Both the position numbers and the translations under genes were made by a program. The notes below the pieces were generated by a model that saw only the letters and a list, made by a program, of their open reading frames with translations, ran no database searches and had not been told where the DNA came from. Positions 8,919 to 16,823 of a DNA stretch of 64,000 bases are shown here, piece by piece; the stretch's first letter is position 1; each line of letters starts with the position of its first letter. The DNA comes from Bacteroidia bacterium (GTDB taxonomy: Bacteria > Bacteroidota > Bacteroidia > Bacteroidales > Paludibacteraceae). Location of the stretch: NCBI GenBank assembly GCA_009929375.1, contig SAAO01000009.1, positions 1 through 64,000 on the forward strand, read 5' to 3'.

Positions 8919-10285
8919 CAATAGTGCGTTATATTTATAGTTAAATAATTGAAAATCAATTAATTATCTTGTTTTAAAATTTGGTTAACTCCATGAAAAT
9001 CAGTATCTTTATAGATTATACCACAAATTTATAAAGTATGATTTTCACAGAAGTTAACACTTTTATTTCACTTGTCAGTAGTGCTTTTAATGGTTTATCA
9101 CTCAATAAATGGCGACGTGACTTTTTAATAGAAATCTTTATGTTGTACTTGGTAATTCCAGGTCGTATTAATTTCACACAAATGAGTCGATACAGTAAAT
9201 ACTGCGAACAGCGATTTCGGAATCAATTCAAAGAAAAATTTGATTTTATGAACTACAATGCTTGTCTTATAAGGCCAGTTGTTTGCTCACGAACAGCCAT
9301 TTCTTTTGACCCGAGTCATATTGAAAAATCGGGAAAAAAGACACCCTATATGGGCTCATTTTGGTCTGGTTCAGACCAATGTACTAAAAGAGGTCTTGAG
9401 ATTGCTCAAATCGCTTTAATTGATATTGACTTAAACCAAAGCTTTCATTTAGAGGCTGTGCAAACAGTGCCAGTAAAAACATTAAAGATTGCTTCCATGT
9501 CGTTATCCGATTGGTATGCTCTGTCAATCATTAACCGAAAAGAAGAACTACAAAAATTATCCAAAATAGTTGTAGCCGATGCGTTCTTTTCAAAGATAAC
9601 ATTTGTTCAACCACTTATGAATGAGGGCTTTCATGTTATATCCAAGCTCAGAGACGATGCAAACCTACGTTATAAATTTACGGGTGAATACTCCGGCTCA
9701 GGAAGACCGCCTCAATTTGCAGGTAAAATCAACTTGGATAATCTGAATATGGATATATTTACTCAAATTCAAATCAATGACGATACTCAAGCATTTTATG
9801 CTGTTGTAAATTCCAAATCATTGAAAACCGATATTCTACTCGTAGTAGAACGAAAAACCGACGAAAACGGGAAAACAATTCAACGTTTGATATTCTCGTC
9901 CGACACTCAAATGGACGCACTTGAAGTTTTAGAGTATTATCACTGCCGATTTCAAATGGAATTCAATTTCAGAGATGCCAAACAAGCTACTGGACTAAAT
10001 CATTGCCAAGCCAGAGATTTAGACAAACTCCATTTTCACTTCAACGCATCGCTTACAACGATTAATATCGTAAAAATTATGCACATTAATGATAAAAACA
10101 AAGCAGGTAAACCATTCTCAATTGCAGACTATAAAGTACTGTATCACAATGCATTCCTATTAAATCGATTTATTGAGGCTTTCGGTATAAAACCAAAAGC
10201 CCTAAAAAGTCACCACCATGTCAAAGAACTACTGTATTTCGGCACAAAAGCCGCTTAATTATTATATTTTTCTAACGGACTATTG
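8919..10285 (+). mobile_element. Complete IS4-superfamily insertion sequence, 1367 bp
   Basis: The element is bounded by imperfect terminal inverted repeats: CAATAGTGCGTTA at the left (8919-8931) and, read on the minus strand, CAATAGTCCGTTA at the right (10273-10285), 12 of 13 identical. A 7-bp direct repeat AACAATA flanks it. It holds one transposase gene in a single intact frame. Intact ends, an intact frame and an unmutated target duplication suggest a fairly recent insertion. Confidence 0.88.
9038..10258 (+). CDS. DDE transposase of the IS4 superfamily
   Basis: A 406-residue transposase that would cut and paste the surrounding element. The catalytic triad is readable: Asp91 in ISFDPSH, Asp181 in VVADAFF and Glu308 in YHCRFQMEFNFRDAK. 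The last segment matches the IS4 superfamily YREK signature exactly in spacing (Tyr, two residues, Arg, three residues, Glu, six residues, Lys). No frameshift or stop interrupts the frame. ATG 9038 lies 119 bases inside the left end. The upstream ATCTTTATA at about 9004-9012 might act as a weak promoter element. The exact IS family within the superfamily is not settled. Confidence 0.88.
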   Translation: MIFTEVNTFISLVSSAFNGLSLNKWRRDFLIEIFMLYLVIPGRINFTQMSRYSKYCEQRFRNQFKEKFDFMNYNACLIRPVVCSRTAISFDPSHIEKSGKKTPYMGSFWSGSDQCTKRGLEIAQIALIDIDLNQSFHLEAVQTVPVKTLKIASMSLSDWYALSIINRKEELQKLSKIVVADAFFSKITFVQPLMNEGFHVISKLRDDANLRYKFTGEYSGSGRPPQFAGKINLDNLNMDIFTQIQINDDTQAFYAVVNSKSLKTDILLVVERKTDENGKTIQRLIFSSDTQMDALEVLEYYHCRFQMEFNFRDAKQATGLNHCQARDLDKLHFHFNASLTTINIVKIMHINDKNKAGKPFSIADYKVLYHNAFLLNRFIEAFGIKPKALKSHHHVKELLYFGTKAA

Positions 10286-10292
10286 AACAATA
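10286..10292. repeat. Target site duplication, right copy
   Basis: AACAATA directly follows the right inverted repeat of the insertion sequence and matches 8912-8918. Confidence 0.85.
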
Positions 10293-10903
10293 CAGAACAG
10301 AATCAAAAGATAAAAACCATCTCCTGCAGGAATTGGGTCGCCTGTTGGGTCTCCACCTCCGGGGTCAGCAAGATCATCTGTGCCACTCGTTGCTTTTTGC
10401 ATAACGCCCTCGTTTGTTGCAGAAGGTGCTGTGCTGCTAAAAAGACCTCCACCTGAGAAACTTCCACCTCCCGTGCTGCTTCCGCCTGACCGGCCTCCTC
10501 CAAGAGCTATCAAACCGGTACCTCCGGATCCGGCGCTACCATTGTTCATTCCTGAGTTTGTTTTATTGAAATTCAGTCCGCCTCCCTGATAATTGCCGTT
10601 TTGAAAATTGCTTTGTGAGGTTGAAGAGTTGCCGATTACAACGGGTTTGGAGAGTACAGAATATGCCGTGCCTGAATTAACGGGCATGGCGTCGTTGTAA
10701 TTTCTGGTTTGATTTGTTCTGCCATTCTTTGGAGCATTACCAATTTTTCCATGAAAATTTACTCCGGGAGTTGTGTAATTGTCATAACTTCCAAAGGTGG
10801 AATCGTGAAGATTTCCACCCAGAGGAGTGTATAACATTGCCAGAATAATGCCAGAAATAATAATAAACGACCAGATATATAGCTTCTGATATTTTTTTTC
10901 CAT

Positions 10904-11355
10904 TAATTTCTAAATCTCTTTATAATTTACATGAGAATTTCAGAAAGAATTATAATCCTGTTATTTGTGATTCAATTCTTTACAGAATAACTTCTGTATT
11001 TATGTGTTAAACGTATGGCGGCGCTTTGTTTATAAAACGTTTTTTTATTTGTTTTTGTTGCAAAACAGCATTCTTTTTATTGTACAACAAATAGTTGTAA
11101 TGTTGATCATAATCTGTTTGCAGGGTATTTCCAGATATATTTTCCTGATTTGTAAGGTGTTCGTAGTTAACAGTTAGCTATTATACTGGAAGATTTGTTG
11201 CAAAGATACAAAATAAATTCTAAGGATAAATGAAAAGATTACAATATTTATATTATAAACAGTTGAAATTTAGAGTTCAAGATGATTGATAAGATTTTAA
11301 AAATATTTTTGATTGCAAAATTTTAAGTGTCGGTAAATCTTTCATGTCTGATGAA
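10904..11355. other. Leader region of the interrupted gene
   Basis: No gene is visible here. On the minus strand a TATCTTTG element lies at 11201-11208, which would give a leader of nearly 300 bases for the interrupted glycine-rich protein gene. The rest is AT-rich spacer up to the mazG stop codon. Confidence 0.4.
11201..11208 (-). promoter_or_regulatory. Candidate -7 promoter element, minus strand
   Basis: The plus-strand CAAAGATA reads TATCTTTG on the minus strand, a match to TAnnTTTG pointing toward the interrupted gene at 10903. Confidence 0.45.
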
Positions 11356-12144
11356 CTACTGCTGTTCAAATTTTTTTGCTTCATTCCATATTTTGTCCAT
11401 TTCTTCAAGCGACATTTGTTTTAAATCTCTCCCGGTTGATAATGTTTTTGACTCCAGGTAGTTAAAGCGGGAGATGAATTTTTTATTGGTTCTTTCAAGT
11501 GCATTTTCAGGGTTGATATCGTATAACCTTGCTGCATTTATCAGGCTGAAAAAAAGGTCACCGAATTCAGCCTCCATCTTTTCCTTATCCATTTTTGATA
11601 TTTCGGCCTGAAGTTCTTCAATTTCTTCTTTTACTTTTTCCCAAACCTGTTCTTTTTCATCCCAATCGAAACCCACACTACGTGCCTTGTCCTGAATACG
11701 ATGTGCTTTTATTGTTGCAGGAAGTGATGCCGGTACTCCTGATAGAACGGTTTTGTTTCCTCCTTTTTCTTTGAGTTTAAGTGTTTCCCAGTTTTGCATT
11801 ACTGTTTCACTATCGTGCGCTTCAGTATCGGCAAATATGTGTGGATGACGGTAAATGAGTTTTTCACAAAGCCCCCTGCAAACATCGTATATATCGAAAT
11901 CGTCTGTTTCACTACCCATTTCAGCATAAAAAACTATATGTAGTAAAATATCGCCAAGTTCTTTACGTATTTCAGTTTTGTCTTCTTTTATGATCGCATC
12001 GGCCAGTTCGTAAGTTTCTTCTATAGTGAGTGTACGCAAACTTTCAAAGGTTTGCTCTTTATCCCATGGGCATTTCTGCCTTAACTCACTCATTATTTCA
12101 AGTAAACGTCCGAATTCGTTTAGTTTTTCTTCCTTGTTATGCAT
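11356..12144 (-). CDS. mazG: Nucleoside triphosphate pyrophosphohydrolase MazG
   Basis: A 262-residue enzyme that hydrolyses nucleoside triphosphates to monophosphates and pyrophosphate. It cleans the nucleotide pool and can lower ppGpp-related stress signals. Both MazG repeats are present: the first has CPWDKEQTFESLRTLTIEETYE and then KELGDILLHIVFYAEM, and the second has RSVGFDWDEKEQVWEKVKEE and then AEFGDLFFSLINAARL. The EExxE and ExxD metal-binding patterns are intact and the length is usual for the full-size family. The gene stands alone on the minus strand, with nearly 400 bases separating it from the divergent ABC transporter operon. Confidence 0.93.
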   Translation of the reverse strand: MHNKEEKLNEFGRLLEIMSELRQKCPWDKEQTFESLRTLTIEETYELADAIIKEDKTEIRKELGDILLHIVFYAEMGSETDDFDIYDVCRGLCEKLIYRHPHIFADTEAHDSETVMQNWETLKLKEKGGNKTVLSGVPASLPATIKAHRIQDKARSVGFDWDEKEQVWEKVKEEIEELQAEISKMDKEKMEAEFGDLFFSLINAARLYDINPENALERTNKKFISRFNYLESKTLSTGRDLKQMSLEEMDKIWNEAKKFEQQ

Positions 12145-12463
12145 TACTTTTTTCGAAATTTATCAGGCTTTATCAGGATTTTTTGTTCTGATTTCCTTAT
12201 TTTCTACAAAAATAATCTTTTTAAGTCATTATTGCGTCTCTAAGGGTAATTCATTTGTGTTAAATGTGAATTCCGATGTTTATGTTGCAGCTTGCCTTTA
12301 TGATGTGCAAATGACATAGTTGATTGTGTGTTAATTTTTTTTTCGCTTCAATGATTATTTCTCCAATAATACGAATTCTGTGCTATATGTGTTATTGTAA
12401 AATGCTGGTAAATAGAAGATTGTAATTTTAATCATTGTGCTTAATAATATTTAACTTGAAAAG
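12145..12463. other. Divergent spacer between mazG and the ABC operon
   Basis: No gene is seen. At 12231-12242 there is a lone ATTGCGTCTCTA, equal to one arm of the hairpin found after the second carB gene (52733-52747), so this may be a half copy of a dispersed element. Confidence 0.4.
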
Positions 12464-12496
12464 TTTGTTTGGTATATATAAAACAAATTACTTTTG
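12464..12496 (+). promoter_or_regulatory. Promoter of the ABC/GntR operon
   Basis: A TTTG box (12464-12467, or 12468-12471) precedes TACTTTTG at 12489-12496 with 21 (or 17) bases between. This fits the TTTG...TAnnTTTG Bacteroidota promoter. The start codon follows at 12534. Self-regulation by the GntR protein encoded in the operon is likely, but no operator is obvious. Confidence 0.6.
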
Positions 12497-12533
12497 CGGT
12501 GTACTAATAAACTAATACACTAATAATTTAGAT

Positions 12534-13373
12534 ATGATACAAATTAAAAACGTAACATTTAGTTACAGTAAACAAAAAGCGCTTTTGTCGGATTTGAGTT
12601 TACAACTCGAATCGGGTCGTATACATGGCCTGCTTGGAAAAAACGGTGAAGGAAAAAGTACCCTGCTCAAACTTATGTCAGGTTTGGTCTTTCCTCAGTC
12701 AGGTAGTCTTGATGTGATGGGATTTGTTCCATCGAAACGTGATCCGCTAATGTTGAGTGAAATTTTCTTCCTTCCTGAGGAACTTCCTCAGTTGAACATC
12801 AGCGTGGCAAATTTTGAAAAAGTGTATGCTCCGTTTTATCCAAACTTCAGTTCGGAACAGTTCAACAACTTTTTAAATGAATTTGATGTGAATGATAAAG
12901 CAAGTCTGCTTACCAAACTATCGCATGGTCAGAAGAAAAAAGTGATGATCGCATTTGGTCTTGCCACTAATACAAAACTTCTGTTGATGGACGAACCAAC
13001 CAATGGACTCGATATTCCTTCTAAAGGTCAGTTCAGACGTATGGTAGCATCGGTGATCGATGAAAGTCGTTGCCTGATAATTTCTACTCATCAGGTACAC
13101 GATCTCGATAGTCTGATCGATAACATTATTATTATGGAGAAGCATAAAATTGTATTTAATCAAACGCTCGAAAATATCGCCGCGAAACTGACATTTAAAG
13201 TTGCCGACAGGGGTACGGTAAACGATCAGGTAATATACAGCGAAGATACACTGCGTGGCCTGTATCAGGTTTGCAAAAATGCCGGAAACGAGGATAGCAA
13301 GGTTGATATTGAACTTTTGTTTAATGCTGTCCTCACAAATACCAATGAATTAACTTCAGTTTTTAATCAATAA
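12534..13373 (+). CDS. ABC transporter ATP-binding protein
   Basis: A 279-residue nucleotide-binding subunit. The Walker A motif is GKNGEGKS (residues 35-42), the signature motif LSHGQKKK, Walker B LLLMDEPTNGLD, and the switch histidine sits in ISTHQ. It is followed after 13 bases by a membrane protein and then by a GntR regulator. That three-gene set is the layout of YtrA/YtrB-type transporter operons, in which a GntR repressor controls an exporter often linked to cell-envelope or antibiotic stress. The transported substrate cannot be told from the sequence. Confidence 0.88.
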   Translation: MIQIKNVTFSYSKQKALLSDLSLQLESGRIHGLLGKNGEGKSTLLKLMSGLVFPQSGSLDVMGFVPSKRDPLMLSEIFFLPEELPQLNISVANFEKVYAPFYPNFSSEQFNNFLNEFDVNDKASLLTKLSHGQKKKVMIAFGLATNTKLLLMDEPTNGLDIPSKGQFRRMVASVIDESRCLIISTHQVHDLDSLIDNIIIMEKHKIVFNQTLENIAAKLTFKVADRGTVNDQVIYSEDTLRGLYQVCKNAGNEDSKVDIELLFNAVLTNTNELTSVFNQ

Positions 13374-13386
13374 TACATACGACTAT

Positions 13387-14157
13387 ATGAACTCAATTTT
13401 TAATACAGGGCGACTGTGGTTGCTTATCAAGCGTTACTTTGTCGAAAATGCACAACGCGAACTTACCTATTGGGGAATAATAACCCTGGTTTTCATGTTT
13501 ATGCATCAGGTCGACTCAGTCAAAACCTTTCTGTTTATCTCCGGATTTATTTTTGCAGCCCGACAATATAAGATGTTCGCATTTACTCCGGGAGGAATGC
13601 ATTATCTGTTGATTCCGGCTACTCATACCGAGAAACTGGTTACTTCGATTCTGATTTCAATACCATATTATTTTGTTATGGTTGTGCTTACTTATCTGAT
13701 TGGTTCAACAGTCGGAGTGACTTTAGGAAATCTTTTGTTCGAACTCGATTTACCTTATAAATACGATTTCTTGTACAGTACAAGTGTGTTCAACGGACTT
13801 CCTGCTAATGCTCATGTTTTTTCGGATGCTGGTTTATTGAAGACCTTTGTGAATTTCACATTTATCCAGTCTCTTTTTCTGATGGGATCTCTTTTCTTTC
13901 GCAGAAATGCTGCTGTAAAAACAATGTTCAGTACAATGATTTTTGGTGTTGTGCTGCTTTTGGTTCAGTTGCTGCTTTTCAGAGTCCTGTTCGGTTCATT
14001 TAGTATGGGTTCTGATCAACTGATGCTTTCCGGAGGGGATGTGTTCGATACCGATACATTTAATTTATTATCAATTCTTCAGAAAGCAGGTACATGGCTG
14101 GCTGTTCCTTTCTTTTGGGTGGTGAGCTACTTCCGGTTAACTGAAAAACAAGTGTAA
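13387..14157 (+). CDS. ABC transporter membrane protein
   Basis: A 256-residue integral membrane protein with about six hydrophobic segments (for example WGIITLVFMFM, FLFISGFIFAA, SILISIPYYFVMVVLTYLIG, TMIFGVVLLLVQLLLFRVLF, WLAVPFFWVVSYFRL). It begins 13 bases after the ATPase gene and ends two bases before the GntR gene, so it is almost certainly the permease half of the same transporter. The family is poorly conserved in sequence; the call rests mainly on topology and context. Confidence 0.75.
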   Translation: MNSIFNTGRLWLLIKRYFVENAQRELTYWGIITLVFMFMHQVDSVKTFLFISGFIFAARQYKMFAFTPGGMHYLLIPATHTEKLVTSILISIPYYFVMVVLTYLIGSTVGVTLGNLLFELDLPYKYDFLYSTSVFNGLPANAHVFSDAGLLKTFVNFTFIQSLFLMGSLFFRRNAAVKTMFSTMIFGVVLLLVQLLLFRVLFGSFSMGSDQLMLSGGDVFDTDTFNLLSILQKAGTWLAVPFFWVVSYFRLTEKQV

Positions 14158-14159
14158 TT

Positions 14160-14546
14160 ATGGAATTCAGAGAAACACAAGCCATTTATTTGCAAATTGG
14201 CGACTATATATGCGAGCAGGTCCTGCTCGGACGATGGAATGAGGGCGACCGCATTTTATCGGTGCGGGAATTGGGAGTGGCTCTTCAGGTAAACCCGAAT
14301 ACGGTAATGAGGACCTTCGAATTTCTTCAGAATCTTGAGATTATTTTCAATAAAAGAGGTGTTGGCTATTTTGTATCAGCCGATGCAAAACAAAAAATTA
14401 TGGATTACCGTAAAAAGCAGTTTATTGAACAGGAACTTCCATTGTTTTTTAAAAATATCTATCTGTTGAAAATGGACTTCGACGAAATGAAAGTTATGTA
14501 TCAGCGTTATGTTGACTCACAGATTGACCCGAAAAGTCAGAACTAA
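14160..14546 (+). CDS. GntR-family transcriptional regulator, YtrA type
   Basis: A 128-residue regulator with an N-terminal winged helix-turn-helix (residues about 1-70: IYLQIGDYICEQVLLGRW, SVRELGVALQVNPNTVMRTF). The C-terminal part is short and helical (about 50 residues) rather than a full effector domain, which is the mark of the YtrA subfamily. Such proteins usually repress the ABC transporter operon they belong to. The start codon lies two bases after the stop of the permease gene, implying translational coupling. Confidence 0.87.
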   Translation: MEFRETQAIYLQIGDYICEQVLLGRWNEGDRILSVRELGVALQVNPNTVMRTFEFLQNLEIIFNKRGVGYFVSADAKQKIMDYRKKQFIEQELPLFFKNIYLLKMDFDEMKVMYQRYVDSQIDPKSQN

Positions 14547-14578
14547 GTTTTTTGATTATACATATAATATATACAAAA

Positions 14579-14803
14579 ATGAAAAAGACAAAACCTATTC
14601 TCAAATCATTGGCAATTTTAGTGCTTCTTACAGCAGGTTTGCTGAGCAGCATGGATTCAGGTCTGCTGAGTACTGAGAATGACAGCAATAGTGCGATGCG
14701 GCTTTCATCTGTTAGTGGTGAGCCGGCGGAAACTATTTCCGGTTCTGACAAGACTTTTACTGTATTGCGATCGGCAGTAAAGTACGTTGTTTCGGTTCTT
14801 TAA
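14579..14803 (+). CDS. Small exported or membrane protein of unknown function
   Basis: A 74-residue protein: a lysine-rich start, one hydrophobic stretch (LKSLAILVLLTAGLLSS) and a Ser-rich tail ending VLRSAVKYVVSVL. ATG 14579 is preferred over an in-frame TTG at 14552. It lies 32 bases after the GntR gene on the same strand and before any terminator, so it should be part of the transporter operon. I do not recognise it. It may be a small partner of the transporter or a spurious frame; the coding-like signal sequence favours the former. Confidence 0.5.
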   Translation: MKKTKPILKSLAILVLLTAGLLSSMDSGLLSTENDSNSAMRLSSVSGEPAETISGSDKTFTVLRSAVKYVVSVL

Positions 14804-14858
14804 CCGATCGATTAATTAAAAAATATATTTACAGGAATTTTTTCAAAGAAAACAGTAT

Positions 14859-15038
14859 ATGAAAACAAGTAATAAACTTCTTTTGGGCGCTTTTGTGCTG
14901 GTGTTGATGTCACAGATTGTCGTGAATGTAGTGGCTAAACGTGAAATTGATAATTTTTCAGGTCAACCCGTCAAAAAGATTAAGGAGATAAAAATTGAGT
15001 TGAAACATAGGGGCGATAGTGTTGTAATTGTTAAATAG
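14859..15038 (+). CDS. Small membrane-anchored protein of unknown function
   Basis: A 59-residue frame with a typical start (MKTSNKLLLGAFVLVLMSQI), one transmembrane helix, and then a short charged segment (KKIKEIKIELKHRGDSVVIV). It follows the 74-residue gene by 55 bases and precedes the operon terminator. In related bacteria the same operon position is often followed by longer head-GIN/DUF2807-type membrane proteins with this kind of N-terminus, so this could be a shortened relative; that is inference from memory, not shown here. Confidence 0.5.
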   Translation: MKTSNKLLLGAFVLVLMSQIVVNVVAKREIDNFSGQPVKKIKEIKIELKHRGDSVVIVK

Positions 15039-15074
15039 ATTAACTTCTACCTCTTAAATACTGATAAAAGATTG

Positions 15075-15112
15075 AAGCATTACCTGACTCCTGTCAGGTG
15101 ATGCTTTTTTTT
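15075..15112 (+). terminator. Rho-independent terminator of the ABC/GntR operon
   Basis: The arms AAGCATTACCTGAC and GTCAGGTGATGCTT form a long stem with one mismatch, followed by a T run. It lies 36 bases after the 59-residue gene, which supports treating both small genes as operon members. Confidence 0.9.
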
Positions 15113-15231
15113 TATTTTGAATAGTTCTAAAAATGTAACAATTCTAAACAAGGCCTGCTTTTTTTAATTAAATGGGGTTTAAAGTGCTGATAAATAGATT
15201 GTTGTTTAATGCAGAAATATTTCATTAATTA

Positions 15232-15264
15232 TTTGTTTTATTGCAAGTAATTGTTGTATTTTTG
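15232..15264 (+). promoter_or_regulatory. Promoter of the nqr operon
   Basis: A TTTG box at 15232-15235 and TATTTTTG at 15257-15264 are 21 bases apart, matching the Bacteroidota consensus. The leader before nqrA would be about 160 bases and contains T-rich stretches. Confidence 0.65.
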
Positions 15265-15430
15265 CAAGACTTTTTCAGTCACATCCTATATGAATGCTTG
15301 TATTGTGTAATTGGCTGAAAATCTATTGTTTGTAGTTTAAATAAAATGATTTTTTCCTTGTTTTTTTACCTGATGTAAAAAAATGCGGGGATTTTACGGT
15401 TTTTTTAAATAACCCATTTACAAATTTAAT

Positions 15431-16792
15431 ATGGCTCAACTGATTAAAACAAAACGTGGTTTGGACATTCAGATTGGAGGTAAAGCCGAAAACCAATTGT
15501 CGGGAATGAAAATTTCCGAGGTTGTGGCTGTCATTCCCGATCATTACCACGGAATCACGCCAAAAGTGGTTGTTAAAGAAGGCGATGCTGTAAAAGCAGG
15601 TACTCCCCTGTTTTACAACAAAGCTGTGGATAGCATGAATTTTGTGTCGCCGGTAAGCGGAAAAGTGCTTGCAGTAAATCGTGGCGAACGTCGTAAAGTG
15701 CTTTCAATCACTATACAGCGCGATGAAAAAACTGCTTACGAGGAATTTTCTCCGAAAGCAGTGTCGCAACTTAGCGGTGACGAAATAAAATCGCTGCTGC
15801 TCAAATCGGGTCTTTGGGTGTACGTGAAACAACGTCCGTACGATGTGATTGCCAATCCGGCACAGGCTCCTAAAGCTGTGTTCGTTTCAGCATTTGACAG
15901 CGCTCCGCTGGCTCCTGATTACGAATTTGTGGTTGCTCCCGAAATGAAAGAGTTTCAGGCTGGTATCGATGCACTTGCTAAAATGGCCGGTGTAAAAGTG
16001 AATCTCGGAGTAAAAGCCGGAAACACAATTTTTTCGTCGGTACAGAATGCTGAAATAACTATTTTCGATGGACCTCACCCTGCAGGAAATGTGGGTGTGC
16101 AGATTAATAAAATCAATCCTGTAAACAAAGGAGAGGTTGTGTGGACAGTGAATGCTGAAGATGTACTGTTTATTGGACGTCTATTCACAAAAGGTCAGGT
16201 TGATCTTGTACGCACAATGGCAGTAACGGGTCCTGAAGTTGTTAAACCTCAGTATGTACAGTCGCTTGCCGGATCGGCAGTGGCTCCACTTATCAAAGGT
16301 AATGTAACAATGGGCGTTGAGCACCGCATTATCAGTGGAAATGTACTTACCGGATTACAGATTGCTGCTAACGGATATATTGATCCTTATGCTACTCAGA
16401 TTTCTGTAATTAAAGAGGGAAAAGATAACCACGAAATGTTTGGTTGGGCTTTGCCGCGATTTAATAAGTTCAGTGCAAGTCGCTTGTATGCCAGCTCACT
16501 GCTTCAGAAATTGTTTGGTAAAAAAGAATTCGAGTACGATGCCCGCTTGCTTGGAGGTGAACGTGCTATTATCATGTCTGGTGAATACGACAAAGTATTG
16601 CCTATGGACGTACTTCCCGAATTCCTTTTCAAGGCAATGATTACCGGCAATATCGACAAAATGGAAGCTTTAGGAGCTTACGAAATTGCTCCCGAAGATG
16701 TAGCTCTGTGTGAATTTGTGTGTACTTCAAAACTGCCTTTACAGAAGATAGTAAGAAATGCACTTGATAATATGAGAAAGGAACTTGAGTAA
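15431..16792 (+). CDS. nqrA: Na+-translocating NADH:quinone reductase subunit A
   Basis: A 453-residue peripheral subunit of Na+-NQR, the respiratory complex that passes electrons from NADH to quinone and pumps sodium out. NqrA sits on the cytoplasmic side and contacts the quinone site with NqrB. The family start is clear (KTKRGLDIQIGGKAENQL), as are GDAVKAGTPLF, a biotinyl-lipoyl-like hairpin, and the C-terminal CEFVCTSKLPLQKIVRNALD. It is the first gene of a complete nqrABCDEF set. Confidence 0.95.
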   Translation: MAQLIKTKRGLDIQIGGKAENQLSGMKISEVVAVIPDHYHGITPKVVVKEGDAVKAGTPLFYNKAVDSMNFVSPVSGKVLAVNRGERRKVLSITIQRDEKTAYEEFSPKAVSQLSGDEIKSLLLKSGLWVYVKQRPYDVIANPAQAPKAVFVSAFDSAPLAPDYEFVVAPEMKEFQAGIDALAKMAGVKVNLGVKAGNTIFSSVQNAEITIFDGPHPAGNVGVQINKINPVNKGEVVWTVNAEDVLFIGRLFTKGQVDLVRTMAVTGPEVVKPQYVQSLAGSAVAPLIKGNVTMGVEHRIISGNVLTGLQIAANGYIDPYATQISVIKEGKDNHEMFGWALPRFNKFSASRLYASSLLQKLFGKKEFEYDARLLGGERAIIMSGEYDKVLPMDVLPEFLFKAMITGNIDKMEALGAYEIAPEDVALCEFVCTSKLPLQKIVRNALDNMRKELE

Positions 16793-16823
16793 TAATCCCA
16801 ATCCCCTTTCGGGGCATAAATAT

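Larger units (their letters stand above)
8864..10903 (-). pseudogene. Glycine-rich membrane-anchored protein gene interrupted by an insertion sequence
   Basis: The visible frame is 10903 down to 10280 (207 residues). It has an N-terminal membrane segment (LYIWSFIIISGIILAMLY), then a long region rich in Gly, Ser, Asn and Thr, and ends in GDGFYLLILFCIVQ, with the last codon and stop supplied by the insertion sequence. Deleting the element and one copy of its 7-bp target duplication joins GDGFYLLILFCIV to YAFIKFRHKQNTITH and a stop at 8864. The restored protein has 221 residues and ends in a complete hydrophobic helix followed by a basic tail. This GDG-helix-basic layout resembles C-terminal sorting or anchor signals seen in Bacteroidota, though I do not recognise the family. 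The insertion removes half the helix and the whole basic tail, so anchoring is probably lost. The start at 10903 is an ATG preceded by an AT-rich leader. Confidence 0.75.

Noticed and set aside
12026-12319. Plus-strand frame of 97 codons overlapping the mazG start
   Set aside because: The first part is antisense to mazG and the rest has no domain; composition does not look coding.
15265-15430. Riboswitch in the nqr leader
   Set aside because: The leader is T-rich and I could not match any known riboswitch core.
16785-16823. nqrB start overlapping nqrA
   Set aside because: The in-frame TTG adds 13 residues that do not fit the family; ATG 16824 begins the conserved sequence.
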